64,000 nt of DNA from Qipengyuania vulgaris (GTDB lineage: Bacteria > Pseudomonadota > Alphaproteobacteria > Sphingomonadales > Sphingomonadaceae), in contig NZ_WTYC01000005.1 of the NCBI RefSeq assembly GCF_009827325.1, positions 124,001 to 188,000 on the forward strand, given 5' to 3'. The notes beneath the pieces are model-generated. The model was given only the letters and a program-made list of their open reading frames with translations, ran no database searches and was not told the origin of the DNA. The number at the start of each line of letters is the position of its first letter. Positions within the stretch are counted from its first letter, which is position 1. Below, one piece after another: positions 8,120 to 19,395 of this stretch. The position numbers were made by a program, and so were the translations under genes.

Positions 8120-9643
8120 ATGGCCGAAACCGATCTTCTTTTCCCCGCAACCGATTCGACACCAGCAGCCGAGAAGCAGGGCCAGACCCTGCCCAGCAAT
8201 GTCGAAGCGGAGGCTGCCTTCCTCGGTGCGGTGCTGATCGACAACCAGGTGGTGCAGGAGCTCAATACCCCCCTTCAGCCCCATCATTTCTACGAGCCGG
8301 TGCATCAGCGTATCTACGAGCGCGTTCACAAGCTGATCGATCGCAATTCGGTGGCCACGCCGGTTACGCTCAAGCCCTATTTCGAGAGCGACGAGGCGAT
8401 GAAGCAGCTGGGCGGGGTGACCTATCTCGCGCAGCTTACCATGGACGGGCAGGGCCTGCTCGCCACCGGCAAGCTGGCCGAGCAGATCTACGATCTCGCC
8501 CTGCTTCGCGAACTGGTCAATGTCGGACGCAACCTCGTCGAAGGAGCGCTCGACACCTCGGATGAAGTCGCGCCGATGGACCGCATCAGCCAGGCCGAAG
8601 CCGATCTCTACAAGGTGGCCGAGGGTGCCACGACGGGGAGCGAGGCACAGGATTTCCGTACTGCCGCGCTAGGCGCGCTCAAGATGGTCGAAGCCGCGAT
8701 CAATTCGGGCGGCAAGTTCTCGGGCAAGACGACCGGCCTCGAAACCATCAACGACAAGACCAGCGGCCTGCACAATTCCGATCTCGTGATCCTCGCGGGC
8801 CGTCCGGGCATGGGCAAGACCTCGCTGGCCACGAATATCGCCTTCAATGCCGCGCGCCGGCTGATGGATGACGAGAAAATCGGCATCGAGCGCGGCGAAA
8901 GCCCCGGCGCGGCGACCGCCTTTTTCAGCCTCGAAATGAGCGCCGACCAGCTGGCGACGCGTATCCTGGCGGAGACGGCGGAGATTTCCTCGGAAAAGCT
9001 GCGATCGGGCAAGCTGAGCAAGGAGGAGTTCCAGCGACTCTCCTTCGCCAGCCAGGAACTGAACGAACTGCCGCTGTATATCGACGACACTCCGGGCCTG
9101 ACCATCGGCGCCCTGAGGACCCGCGCGCGGCGCCTGAAGCGACGCCACGATATCGGTCTGGTCATCGTCGACTATCTGCAGCTCTTGCAGGGTTCGGGCC
9201 GCGCCAACGACAACCGCGTGAATGAAATTTCCGAAATCAGCCGCGGATTGAAGACTCTCGCCAAGGAACTGCACGTTCCCGTCATCGCGCTGTCCCAGCT
9301 CAGCCGTGCGGTGGAGCAGCGCGAGGACAAGCGCCCGCAGCTGTCGGACCTGCGCGAATCGGGCTCGATCGAGCAGGACGCCGACATGGTCTGGTTCATC
9401 TATCGCGGCGAATATTATCACAATGCGCTCAAGCCCGACACGCCCGATGAAACAAGCAGCGAAGAGGCGCGAGTGAAGTACGCCGATTGGGAGGCGCGGC
9501 ACCTCGAACTGGTGAACCGCGCAACGCTGATCGTCGCCAAGCAGCGCCACGGTTCCACCGGCAACGTGCCGCTGTTGTTCCAGAGCGAATTCACCAAGTT
9601 CACCTCGCCCGAACTGCGCGGTGGCTACGACGATTACGAGTAG
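8120..9643 (+). CDS. dnaB: Replicative DNA helicase DnaB
   Basis: 507 residues, the hexameric helicase that unwinds DNA at the replication fork. The N-terminal DnaB domain begins at LPSNVEAEAAFLGAVL. The RecA-like domain has Walker A GRPGMGKTS, Walker B LVIVDYLQLL, and the DRESGSIEQDADMV-type C-terminal motif seen as LRESGSIEQDADMV. A short charged insertion (GIERGESPGAAT) after Walker A is typical of alphaproteobacterial DnaB. ATG at 8120 is the likely start; an ATG four codons earlier (8108) is possible. It is divergent from the UPF0262 gene. Confidence 0.97.
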   Translation: MAETDLLFPATDSTPAAEKQGQTLPSNVEAEAAFLGAVLIDNQVVQELNTPLQPHHFYEPVHQRIYERVHKLIDRNSVATPVTLKPYFESDEAMKQLGGVTYLAQLTMDGQGLLATGKLAEQIYDLALLRELVNVGRNLVEGALDTSDEVAPMDRISQAEADLYKVAEGATTGSEAQDFRTAALGALKMVEAAINSGGKFSGKTTGLETINDKTSGLHNSDLVILAGRPGMGKTSLATNIAFNAARRLMDDEKIGIERGESPGAATAFFSLEMSADQLATRILAETAEISSEKLRSGKLSKEEFQRLSFASQELNELPLYIDDTPGLTIGALRTRARRLKRRHDIGLVIVDYLQLLQGSGRANDNRVNEISEISRGLKTLAKELHVPVIALSQLSRAVEQREDKRPQLSDLRESGSIEQDADMVWFIYRGEYYHNALKPDTPDETSSEEARVKYADWEARHLELVNRATLIVAKQRHGSTGNVPLLFQSEFTKFTSPELRGGYDDYE

Positions 9644-9644
9644 G

Positions 9645-10178
9645 TCAGGCGTCGGGTTGCGGCCCGCATTCGTAGCGGCCATCGATTGCAACGCTCTGCT
9701 CGCCTCGCGCGATCGTCATCGTGGCTTCCATCGGCGCCGGACCGGTCCGGGGCGCGGGCGTTTCACGAATTTCGGCAGCTTCGCTTACCTCGATCTCGAC
9801 CGTGAGCCCGTCGTCGCCGGTGAAGCTGGCCGCGGCCTGTAGCGAGTTGTAGCCGCCCGATCCATCCATCTGGATTTCCTGCGGCTGCCCATCGAGCACC
9901 ACGAGGCCTTCAGCGCCTTCGAGCGACACCGAATTCGCGGCAGCAGCGAACAGGGTTTCATTTCCCCGGCGGAATACGCAGCCGAGTTCGCCCATCACAT
10001 TTCGATCCCGGCGCAAAGCCTCGTCGATCACGCCCGGCACAAGCGTGGGGCGCTGCGCTGACAGTTCAGCGGCTGTCGGCAGGGGCGGTAGATCGGCTTC
10101 GCCTTCGTCCCGATCTTCGATCGGTTCGGCACAAGCTGCAAGGGTGAGGATGGCCGCGGCGGCGATCACGTGTTTCAT
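9645..10178 (-). CDS. Hypothetical lipoprotein
   Basis: 177 residues. A lipoprotein signal (ILTLAACAEP, Cys about residue 16) is followed by an acidic linker (EDRDEGEADLPPLP) and a mature domain with two cysteines (LGCVFRRGNE and RYECGPQPDA) near its ends that could form a disulfide. The start at 10178 has AAGGAGATTTCG directly upstream, a strong ribosome binding site; the in-frame ATG at 10193 is inside it. The stop lies two bases from the end of dnaB on the opposite strand. I do not recognise the family. Confidence 0.8.
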   Translation of the reverse strand: MKHVIAAAAILTLAACAEPIEDRDEGEADLPPLPTAAELSAQRPTLVPGVIDEALRRDRNVMGELGCVFRRGNETLFAAAANSVSLEGAEGLVVLDGQPQEIQMDGSGGYNSLQAAASFTGDDGLTVEIEVSEAAEIRETPAPRTGPAPMEATMTIARGEQSVAIDGRYECGPQPDA

Positions 10179-10233
10179 CGAAATCTCCTTCACTGACCTA
10201 CGGCCCTGCCGACCAAAGCGTTCCGGCGGGAGA

Positions 10234-11421
10234 TCAGAAGCCGAGATTCGTCCGCCGCGCGACGGTATAGTCGATCACCGAAACCAGTACCCAGCCCATC
10301 CACCAGCGGACGCGGTTCCACAAAGTGGCGCGCTCGCGGTGCTTCTCCATGGTGATGTGTTCCGATGCCTCGATATGTGCGCCGACGAAATCCCGCATGC
10401 GATCGGCCAGCGCCTTGTCCTCGATCCGCAACATGATCTCGAGATTGAGATAGAGGCTGCGCATATCGAAATTGGCGCTCCCCAGATAGACGGCATCGTC
10501 CAGCACCAGCAGCTTCGTGTGGAGCTTGCAGGGCGTGAACTCCCAGATTTTCGCGCCGCGCTTGAGGAGATATTTGTACAGCGACCGGGTGGCCCCGATG
10601 GTGGCGCCATTGTCGCTCTTGGCCGCCATCAGCAAGCGCGTATGCCCCTTCCGAGCCACCCGTGCGATGCGCTTGAGCAGCGTATAGGGCGGAGAGAAAT
10701 AGGCCATGAAGATGTCCAGCTTTTCGCCGTCCTTCAGATCCTGCGTGACACAGCGTGCCCAGGTTGAAAGACCGCGGGTCGGTCCACCGACCAGCCAGCG
10801 CGCATTCCCATCCGCCGAAGTCCAGTCCCAGCTGCTGACCGCCCGTCTTATCTCCCGGAAATGCGCATCCGCATCCTTGGTCCAATGGCACAATCGCGCG
10901 AACCAGTCGGTGAGCCCCTGCACCGCATCGCCTTCGATCCTTATACCGATATCGTTCCAGCCATTGCGTTCGGGCGGGGCGAAATAGTCGTCTTCGATAT
11001 TGAAGCCGCCAAACATGGCGCATCTATTGTCGGCGATGACCATCTTCTGGTGGTTGCGGATGAGATATCGCAAGCTCCAGCGCGGGCTGAAGCACAGGTA
11101 GCGACCCCCGCAATCCACCAAGGGCTGGAGGAATTCGTCGCTCGCCGAAGCACCGAAGCGATCAATGATCAGCGTGACATCCACCCCGCGCCCCGCCGCA
11201 TCGCACAGCGCATCGCGCAGCTGCGTGGAAACCTCGTCCTCGGCGAAGATGTAGAAACAGATGTCCAGCGTTTCGCGGGCCGAGCGGACGAGGTCCATCA
11301 GCGCTTCGCGGCGATCTTTCCCCGCGGGATAGAAGGTCAGCGACTGGCCCTGAGCCTCGGCGGTGAAGCTGGGCGGGTCCCGGTAGTCCGATGCCTGCGC
11401 TGTGATGGCTGGTTCTCCCAT
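10234..11421 (-). CDS. Phospholipase D-family (cardiolipin synthase-like) protein
   Basis: 395 residues with two HKD motifs: NHQKMVIADN near residue 135 and LHTKLLVLDDAVYLGSANF near residue 315. Paired HKD motifs define the phospholipase D superfamily. The layout without N-terminal membrane helices is like ClsB or ClsC-type cardiolipin synthases, which transfer phosphatidyl groups in membrane lipid synthesis; a phospholipase activity is also possible. A short hydrophobic C-terminal stretch (MGWVLVSVIDYTVA) may contact the membrane. Divergent from rpoZ. Confidence 0.85.
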   Translation of the reverse strand: MGEPAITAQASDYRDPPSFTAEAQGQSLTFYPAGKDRREALMDLVRSARETLDICFYIFAEDEVSTQLRDALCDAAGRGVDVTLIIDRFGASASDEFLQPLVDCGGRYLCFSPRWSLRYLIRNHQKMVIADNRCAMFGGFNIEDDYFAPPERNGWNDIGIRIEGDAVQGLTDWFARLCHWTKDADAHFREIRRAVSSWDWTSADGNARWLVGGPTRGLSTWARCVTQDLKDGEKLDIFMAYFSPPYTLLKRIARVARKGHTRLLMAAKSDNGATIGATRSLYKYLLKRGAKIWEFTPCKLHTKLLVLDDAVYLGSANFDMRSLYLNLEIMLRIEDKALADRMRDFVGAHIEASEHITMEKHRERATLWNRVRWWMGWVLVSVIDYTVARRTNLGF

Positions 11422-11533
11422 GCGCTTCCACCCTTAGCGTGCCGCGCGACCGGCGCAAATTCTTGACTATCGGGTTCCCCATCCCTATTTGGCGCGCTTT
11501 CCGAGATTCTCTTGATTTTGCATCGGAGTGCCC

Positions 11534-11878
11534 ATGGCGCGCGTTACCGTCGAAGATTGCGTAGACAAAATTCCCAACCGTTTCGATCTTGTCCTGCTGG
11601 CAGCCCAGCGGGCCCGCGAAATTTCCGGCGGCGCGGAACTGACCATCGACCGCGATCGTGACAAGAATCCGGTCGTGGCGCTGCGTGAAATCGCCGAACA
11701 GACCGTGAAGCCGAAGGAACTCAAGGAAGCTGCAGTAACCAACCTGCAGAAAATCCTGCCGGACGACGATGACGAGATGGATGACGTGGGCTCGCTCAGC
11801 CAGTCGGCCGAAGCACTGCGCATCACCGCATCGGCACCGGCGCGTTCGACCTCGATCGGCTCCGACTACGAAGGCTGA
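11534..11878 (+). CDS. rpoZ: RNA polymerase omega subunit
   Basis: 114 residues. The conserved omega core is [20 protein letters not shown], then [11 protein letters not shown] and the helix with [14 protein letters not shown]; it helps fold and assemble the beta-prime subunit. The C-terminus has an acidic tail (DDDDEMDD) usual in alphaproteobacteria. ATG 11534 is chosen over GTG 11528 because the family begins MARVTVEDC and CGGAG lies upstream. A hairpin terminator follows. Confidence 0.97.
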   Translation: MARVTVEDCVDKIPNRFDLVLLAAQRAREISGGAELTIDRDRDKNPVVALREIAEQTVKPKELKEAAVTNLQKILPDDDDEMDDVGSLSQSAEALRITASAPARSTSIGSDYEG

Positions 11879-11898
11879 TCCTTCTATCGAATGATACG

Positions 11899-11932
11899 AA
11901 AGGGCCGCCTCCCAAGGGGACGCGGCCTTTTT
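11899..11932 (+). terminator. Rho-independent terminator after rpoZ
   Basis: AAAGGGCCGC pairs with GCGGCCTTT (one bulged G) around a CCC/GGG-containing loop, followed by a run of five T. It lies 21 bases after the rpoZ stop. Confidence 0.8.
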
Positions 11933-12017
11933 GCGTTCTGAGGCCGATGTCACGGGAATGTTCGGCCTCGACGAGGTCTGGTGTTGCGGTTTATCAGCAG
12001 CCCCGGAGGGTATGGGC

Positions 12018-13103
12018 ATGAGCGATTTCGGCGAGGCGATGGGAACGGCCGTGGAGGGAGGTCTGTTCGCGAAGGTGGTAGGCCGCAATGGCAGCAAAGG
12101 TATAGCCGGCGACTCCACACCGCTTGAAAAGGGGCATTTCGCAGAGGGCATCTGCCTCAATTGCGGCACCAGCCTGGTCGGTTCGCATTGCCACGAATGC
12201 GGACAACAGGCGCACCTCCACCGGACCATCGGCGCCTTCATTCATGACCTCCTGCACGGGGCGCTCCATTTCGAAGGTCGGACGTGGAAAACGCTGCCCA
12301 AGCTGTTCTTCAAACCCGGCGAACTGACGCGCCGCTATATCGATGGAGAGCGAGCGCGGTTCGTTTCTCCGATGGCGCTGTTCCTGTTTTCGATCTTCCT
12401 CATGTTCGCAATTTTTCAGGTGGCGGGCATTTCGACCCCTACCGACATGAGCAGCCCCAACGCAGAGGTGCGCGAACGGGCAGAAGGCGCACGCGACACG
12501 CTCGAAGCAGAGCTCGCAGCAACCGATCCTTCCGACAGCGAGCGGCGGGCGGAGCTGGAGACCAAGATAGCTGGCCTTGGCGAAGCGATCGAGTTCATCG
12601 AGACTGGTAGGGACTATGACTTCGTCGATCGGGACGGAAAGCGGGCCTATTCGACCATGAACCTGACAGGTATCGAAGCGATCGATCAGGGCATCGTCGC
12701 CAAATGGCGCAAGAACCCTGGTCTCATGCTCTACAAACTGCAAACCAACTTCTATAAATTCAGCTGGCTGCTGATCCCACTGTCGATCCCGTTCGTATGG
12801 CTATTGTTCGCGTGGCGGCGGCGCTTCAAAGCGTACGATCACGCCATTTTCGTTACCTATTCGCTCAGCTTCATGAGCCTGCTGATACTGGCAGTCACTC
12901 TGGCAGGGCTTGCAGGGCTGCATACCGCCTTGATCGCGCTTGTCCTGATGATCGTACCACCGCTCCATATCTACAAGCAGCTGCGCGGAGCCTACGGCCT
13001 ATCTCGCTTTTCAGCGCTCTGGAGGCTCGCGGTCCTCACCGTGTTCATCATGGTCATACTGACGCTGTTCCTTCAGCTGCTGCTGGTCATGGGCGCCTTC
13101 TAG
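12018..13103 (+). CDS. DUF3667 membrane protein with zinc ribbon
   Basis: 361 residues. An N-terminal four-cysteine zinc ribbon (CLNCG ... CHECGQQ, about residues 46-63) is followed by the conserved HDLLHGALHFEGRTWKTL and FFKPGELTRRYIDGERARFVSP segments that define DUF3667. There are about five hydrophobic segments: residues ~115-137 and four after the central charged loop. The loop (residues ~150-215) is acidic and helical and is probably cytosolic or periplasmic. ATG 12018 is chosen because GGAGGG at 12005 is at ideal distance; ATG 12012 is too close. The family function is unknown. It converges on a small lipoprotein gene. Confidence 0.85.
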   Translation: MSDFGEAMGTAVEGGLFAKVVGRNGSKGIAGDSTPLEKGHFAEGICLNCGTSLVGSHCHECGQQAHLHRTIGAFIHDLLHGALHFEGRTWKTLPKLFFKPGELTRRYIDGERARFVSPMALFLFSIFLMFAIFQVAGISTPTDMSSPNAEVRERAEGARDTLEAELAATDPSDSERRAELETKIAGLGEAIEFIETGRDYDFVDRDGKRAYSTMNLTGIEAIDQGIVAKWRKNPGLMLYKLQTNFYKFSWLLIPLSIPFVWLLFAWRRRFKAYDHAIFVTYSLSFMSLLILAVTLAGLAGLHTALIALVLMIVPPLHIYKQLRGAYGLSRFSALWRLAVLTVFIMVILTLFLQLLLVMGAF

Positions 13104-13104
13104 C

Positions 13105-13404
13105 TCACTCGTTGGGATCGGCCTGATCCGCGTTCAATTCGTCGCCGAGCACCGGTGCCGGGCCCGGCGATTCCGTGTCGCCTTCCTCGATTTGGTGTTC
13201 GAGATTCGAGGCGCCTTCCGCAACCGCACCGGCGGCTTCCTTCGCACCCTCTTCAAGGACCTCCCCTGCGACTGCGGCATTGGCCTCGATGTCGTCACCT
13301 ACAAGGTCAGCGGTTCGCGATGCATCCTCCTGCGTCTGCTCGGAGCAGGCTGCAAGGCCGGTCAGGGTAATGGCGGCAAAGGTCGTGGCGATCAGGCGGT
13401 TCAT
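13105..13404 (-). CDS. Small acidic lipoprotein
   Basis: 99 residues. The lipobox is ITLTGLAACSEQ (Cys about residue 20). The mature part is short, acidic and alanine-rich (ANAAVAGEVLEEGAKEAAG, AVAEGASNLEHQIEEG) and probably forms an amphipathic helix followed by a flexible acidic tail. I do not recognise a family. It ends one base from the DUF3667 gene on the other strand, and its promoter must lie between it and the ftsH terminator. Confidence 0.75.
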   Translation of the reverse strand: MNRLIATTFAAITLTGLAACSEQTQEDASRTADLVGDDIEANAAVAGEVLEEGAKEAAGAVAEGASNLEHQIEEGDTESPGPAPVLGDELNADQADPNE

Positions 13405-13463
13405 TGGTTCATCCTCATGCTGTGGCGGCCATTTCTTCGGCCATTGTCGCCCCTAAACGCAAG

Positions 13464-13496
13464 AAGGGCGCCGAGGGTTTCCCACTCGGCGCCCTT
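13464..13496 (-). terminator. Hairpin terminator after ftsH
   Basis: A perfect 12-bp stem AAGGGCGCCGAG / CTCGGCGCCCTT with a 9-base loop lies 22 bases beyond the ftsH stop. The minus-strand tail is only moderately T-rich, so efficiency is uncertain. Confidence 0.7.
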
Positions 13497-13518
13497 AGCT
13501 TGTCACGAGCCTTGAAGA

Positions 13519-15489
<1,971 letters not shown>

Positions 15490-15570
15490 GGCGGGGGCAA
15501 TCCTTTCCTAGCGTGTGGAATGTAGGGTGGCCCGGGTGAATGGCAAGTTTAGAGGCCGCCGAATTCTCGC

Positions 15571-16070
15571 TTAATTCCGCTCACACTTATCGACGGCATA
15601 GGCGCGGCAGAAGACCTCGACCGCTCCTTCGATCCGCTTGCTGTTGTACGCCGGGTCGTTCGGCTGGCCAAAACGCCGCTCGATGTCGCCCATCCCCTTG
15701 CACATGCTGGCAAATTGTTCGGCGGCGAGTTCCGGGTCATCAAGGGCTAGCTCGCCTGCTTCGGCCATGGCAGCGAGCAGCATGCCGAAATTGCGCTTCA
15801 TGCGGTGCGGGCCAGCCGCAAGGAAAGCGGCCCCGATTTCCGGCTCATGCTCCGTCTCGGCGGCAATTCTGCGGTCGAACCGGATCATTTCTTCGCGCGA
15901 CAGGAACGCCACCATTGCTTCCCCGATGACGCGCAGCCGATCGCGCAGGGCACCGCTGGGAATTTGCCGGAGCGTGAAATGGTCACGCATACGTTCGCAT
16001 TCGGCTTCCACGGCTTCGGCGAACAACCCGCGCTTGTCGCCGAAATGATTGTAGATCGTGACCTTCGGGC
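15571..16070 (-). pseudogene. TetR-family regulator, 5'-truncated
   Basis: The reading frame begins in the middle of the helix-turn-helix: KVTIYNHFGDKRGLFAE is the end of a TetR recognition helix and the start of helix 4, followed by an intact ligand-binding domain (about 150 residues) ending DKCERN. The roughly 35-45 residues that normally precede it are missing: immediately upstream the sequence turns into the permease remnant of the opposite strand, with an in-frame TGA a few codons earlier and no usable start codon. The regulator would have controlled the adjacent efflux operon. Without a complete DNA-binding domain it should be inactive. Confidence 0.85.
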
Positions 16071-16943
16071 ATACCGCTCAATTTCGGGATTACCGTGGCG
16101 CTCGGCTTTATCGTGGGGGTCGCCATCGTCGGGCTGACGTTCAGCCTTTTCATACGAGACAACATCAAGCAGTTCGGCGCGCTCAAGGCGATCGGCGTGA
16201 CCAATGGCAAGATCCGCCGGATGGTGGCAGCGCAGGCCGGCCTGGTGGGGTTGATCGGATACGGACTCGGCGTGCTCGGCACAGTGGGATTCGTCGTGGC
16301 CTTTTCTTCCGACCCCACCTTCAAGGGCTTCTACATTCCCTGGCAGATCCCGCTCATCAGCCTGGTCGCGGTCGCGCTCATTCTCGGGCTCACCGGCTGG
16401 CTTGCCCTGCGCAGCGTGCCAACGGAGGGCGAGGTGAAGGTCTTCGGCACCGACATTTACGATCTCAGCGACGACGAACTGGTCGAGTTCCGGCTGAACA
16501 ACATCGGCTTCATCTTCCAGCAGTACAATCTGATCCCGTCGATCGATGCGGCGAGCAATGCGGCCGTGCCCCTGATGGCGCAGGGCATGGACCGCGAAGA
16601 AGCGCGCATGCGCGCGGTCGCCATGCTGGAAAAGCTGAATATCGGTGATCAGGCCGCCAAGCTGCCGAACCAGCTTTCGGGCGGACAGCAGCAGCGCGTC
16701 GCCATCGCCCGCGCGCTGGTGCACGAACCGCGCCTGGTGGTGTGCGACGAGCCCACTGCGGCGCTTGACGCTTCTTCGGGCCGCCGGGTCATGGACCTGT
16801 TGCGCGAGGTAGCCGTCGCCGAAAATCGTGCCTGCATCATCGTCACCCACGACAACCGCATATTCGATCTCGCCGATCGCATCCTCGTGCTCGAGGACGG
16901 CGTGGTTACTCATGACGGCACCGAAATGCCGGAGGATCACTGA
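16065..16943 (+). pseudogene. ABC permease tail fused in frame to an ABC ATPase lacking Walker A
   Basis: From 16065 the frame reads as the C-terminal third of a DevC/MacB-type permease (NFGITVALGFIVG, then QFGALKAIGVTNGKIRR and two further membrane segments to ALRSV). At about 16418 it passes, without stop, into the middle of a LolD/MacB-type ATPase (PTEGEVKVFG). The ATPase retains its Q-loop (FIFQQYN), signature LSGGQQQRVAIARAL, Walker B LVVCDEPTAALD and H-loop VTHD, but its first ~60 residues including the P-loop are absent. The permease has also lost its N-terminal two thirds and its last residues. A GTG at 16095 could start a 282-residue chimera, which could not bind ATP normally. The TGA overlaps the next ATG by one base. 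Confidence 0.85.
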
Positions 16944-17935
16944 TGGCCCTTGATATCAAATCGCTCAGTTTCACTCGCCAGATACTGCCCATAATCGCGG
17001 TGCTCGGGCTGGTGCTGGCCGCTTTCTACATCCTCTCGAGCCAGCCCGATCGGGAACTTTCGGACCCCGACCGAGAGCCGCCACGCGCACCCGAAGCGCT
17101 GGCGAACGCAGCGCGCGTGGCGGGATCGGGCGTGGTAGAGCCGTCGAGCGAGCTGGTGCAGATCGGCTCCGCGCTCTCGGGACTGGTCACCGGAGTCTTC
17201 GTCCGGCCCGGGGAACGGGTAAGCGAAGGGCAGACCCTGTTCACCGTCGACGACCGTCAGGTGCGCGCCCAGTTGCGCGAGGCCGAAGCCGCCATTGGCG
17301 AAGCGCGCGCAGCGATAGCCGAAGCCCAGAGCGCCGAGGCCACTGCCAGCCGCCAGCTCGCGCTATACCGCAGCGTCGACGATCCCGCCGCCGTAAGCCG
17401 CAGCGAAGTCATCCGCGCAGAGGGCGAAGCGAGCACAGCGGCAGAACGCTTGCGGCTGGCCCGCGCCCGGCTCGATGCGGCGCAGGCCCGGGCGGCTTCG
17501 GCACGCACCGAGATCGGCCGGTTGACCGTACGCGCACCTATCGCCGGCGAAATCCTGGCAGTAAATATCCGCAAGGGCGAGTATGTCTCGACCATGGGCG
17601 GAGGCGGATCGCAGCCCTTCATCGAGATGGGTCAGACGCAGCCTATGCACGTGCGCATCGATATCGACGAGGAACAGGCTCCGCGCATCGCACTGGGCGA
17701 GCCTGCCACGGTCTCGCCCCGCGGTGCGGCCGACCAGCAGGTGAAAGCCAGTTTCGTCCGCGCCGAACCTCTCGTCGTACCGAAGCGGTCGCTGACCAAT
17801 TCCGCTGCCGAACGCGTCGATGTGAGGGTCCTGCAGGTCATCTACGAATTGCCTGCCGGTGCGACCGGCGACGCCGGCATCTTTCGCGTCGGCCAGCAAG
17901 TCGACGCCTATATCCCGGCCAGGCAAGTTCGGTGA
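16943..17935 (+). CDS. HlyD-family membrane fusion protein
   Basis: 330 residues. One N-terminal membrane helix (ILPIIAVLGLVLAAFYIL) is followed by a barrel-sandwich lipoyl half (GVVEPSSELVQIGSALSG), an alanine-rich coiled coil (about residues 110-190) and the second lipoyl half (LTVRAPIAGEILAVN). It is the periplasmic adaptor that would connect the inner-membrane ABC pump to the outer-membrane factor. Its start overlaps the end of the damaged ATPase by one base and its stop overlaps the start of the next gene, so it belongs to the same operon and appears intact itself. Confidence 0.9.
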   Translation: MALDIKSLSFTRQILPIIAVLGLVLAAFYILSSQPDRELSDPDREPPRAPEALANAARVAGSGVVEPSSELVQIGSALSGLVTGVFVRPGERVSEGQTLFTVDDRQVRAQLREAEAAIGEARAAIAEAQSAEATASRQLALYRSVDDPAAVSRSEVIRAEGEASTAAERLRLARARLDAAQARAASARTEIGRLTVRAPIAGEILAVNIRKGEYVSTMGGGGSQPFIEMGQTQPMHVRIDIDEEQAPRIALGEPATVSPRGAADQQVKASFVRAEPLVVPKRSLTNSAAERVDVRVLQVIYELPAGATGDAGIFRVGQQVDAYIPARQVR

Positions 17936-19344
17936 TGCAGCGGCTTCTCCTGCTCGCGGGCACGCTGGCCTTGGCTTCGTGCGTGGCCGGACCGCCGCCC
18001 GAAGTCGCAACCCCTGCACCGGTGCTGCCGCCACAATTCCTGTATGAGCCTTATGCAACCACCGGTGCGGCGCTGGCCGACCTTCTCCCGCAAGAAGACC
18101 CGGGCTTCGGCACGCTGGCGGCTCAGGCTCTCGCCAGCTCGCCGACTCTGGCGGAAGCGCTTGCCCGCATAGACCAGGCCCGCGCTGGTGCGGATCGCGC
18201 CGGTGCAGAGCGCCTGCCCTCAGTCGGGGCCAATGCCTCCGTCACGGGCCAGCGAGCCAACCCCGCGCAGTTCGGGGCCTCGCTGCCCCCCGGCGTGACT
18301 ATCGATACCGAACGGGTCAGCTACGCCGCCAATCTCACCGCTCGGTGGGACCCCGACCTCTTCGGCCACCTGCGGGAACAAGAGCGTGCGGCAATTGCGC
18401 GAGTAGATGCTGCCAATGCCTCTTCGCGCGCGGTACGCAACGCCCTGTTATCTGAGATCGCCGCCAGCGTCATCGACTGGCGCACGCTCGAAGCGCGGCA
18501 GGCAGCAATCGAGGAAGACATTGCGGGCGCAGAAGACCTAGCCCGGCTGGCCAGCGTACGCGAACGGGCAGGTATTGCGCCCGGCTTCGACCGAGTCCGT
18601 GCCGAAAGCGCCGCCGATGCTTCCCGCAGTCGGCTCGCGGGGCTGGAGAGCGAGCGAGCACGGCTGACGGGCCGACTGGTGACGCTGACGACACAAGGAG
18701 CTGCGCAGGTTTGCGCGGCTCTTGCTCTCGATCCGCCCGGCGCCGAACTTCTTCCGCCCCCAGCCGCCTTGCCCTCGACGCTGCTCGTGAACCGGCCGGA
18801 CGTGCTGGCGGCTTCGGCGGAGCTTGCAGCGGCAGATGCCGAACTCGCGGCGACAGCGCGTAGCCGGTTTCCCTCCTTCGATCTCTCTGCTGCAGTGGGA
18901 TTGCTCGCCTTCAGCCCGGCCGACCTGTTCGACGAGGATAGCCTCGTAGGCTCGCTTGCTGCCGCGGTCGCCGCGCGCCTGTTCGACTTCGGCCGGATCG
19001 AAGCGGAAATAGACGGCGCAGCCGCCACAAAGCGAGCGGCGTTCCAAGCCTATCGCGGGTCGGTCTATACCGCACTCGGTGACGCGGAGGCCGGATATGG
19101 GCTGGTTGCAGCAGCAGACCGGGAACTGGCGGCAGCGCAGGCGGAAGCCGCCAGCCTGCAGCGGGCCGCACGCCTTGCGGAAACGCGTCAGCGCGCGGGA
19201 CTGGCCGATTTCCTGACTGTGCTGGAAGCTCGCAGGGCAACCGATGCAAGCGGCGAGCGCGCCGCGTCGGCACTAGGCCGTGCGCGAAGAGCACGGGTCC
19301 TGCTGTGGCAGGCGCTGGGCGGAGAGGTTCAGCCGGACGACTGA
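17935..19344 (+). CDS. NodT-family outer-membrane efflux lipoprotein
   Basis: 469 residues. Lipoprotein signal LLLAGTLALASCVAG (Cys about residue 17). Two TolC-like outer-membrane-factor repeats of long alanine-rich helices are visible; the DPDLFG motif and LLVNRPDVLAASAELAAADAEL are typical of RND/ABC outer-membrane factors of the NodT group. It would form the trimeric exit duct of the efflux operon. ATG 17935 shares its A with the TGA of the HlyD gene; a GTG one codon earlier is also possible. The gene is intact although the pump proper is destroyed. Confidence 0.9.
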   Translation: MQRLLLLAGTLALASCVAGPPPEVATPAPVLPPQFLYEPYATTGAALADLLPQEDPGFGTLAAQALASSPTLAEALARIDQARAGADRAGAERLPSVGANASVTGQRANPAQFGASLPPGVTIDTERVSYAANLTARWDPDLFGHLREQERAAIARVDAANASSRAVRNALLSEIAASVIDWRTLEARQAAIEEDIAGAEDLARLASVRERAGIAPGFDRVRAESAADASRSRLAGLESERARLTGRLVTLTTQGAAQVCAALALDPPGAELLPPPAALPSTLLVNRPDVLAASAELAAADAELAATARSRFPSFDLSAAVGLLAFSPADLFDEDSLVGSLAAAVAARLFDFGRIEAEIDGAAATKRAAFQAYRGSVYTALGDAEAGYGLVAAADRELAAAQAEAASLQRAARLAETRQRAGLADFLTVLEARRATDASGERAASALGRARRARVLLWQALGGEVQPDD

Positions 19345-19395
19345 TACTGTGGGCGTATTCAATATGAGTGCGAAGCGCGTCAGAACATGATGCGA

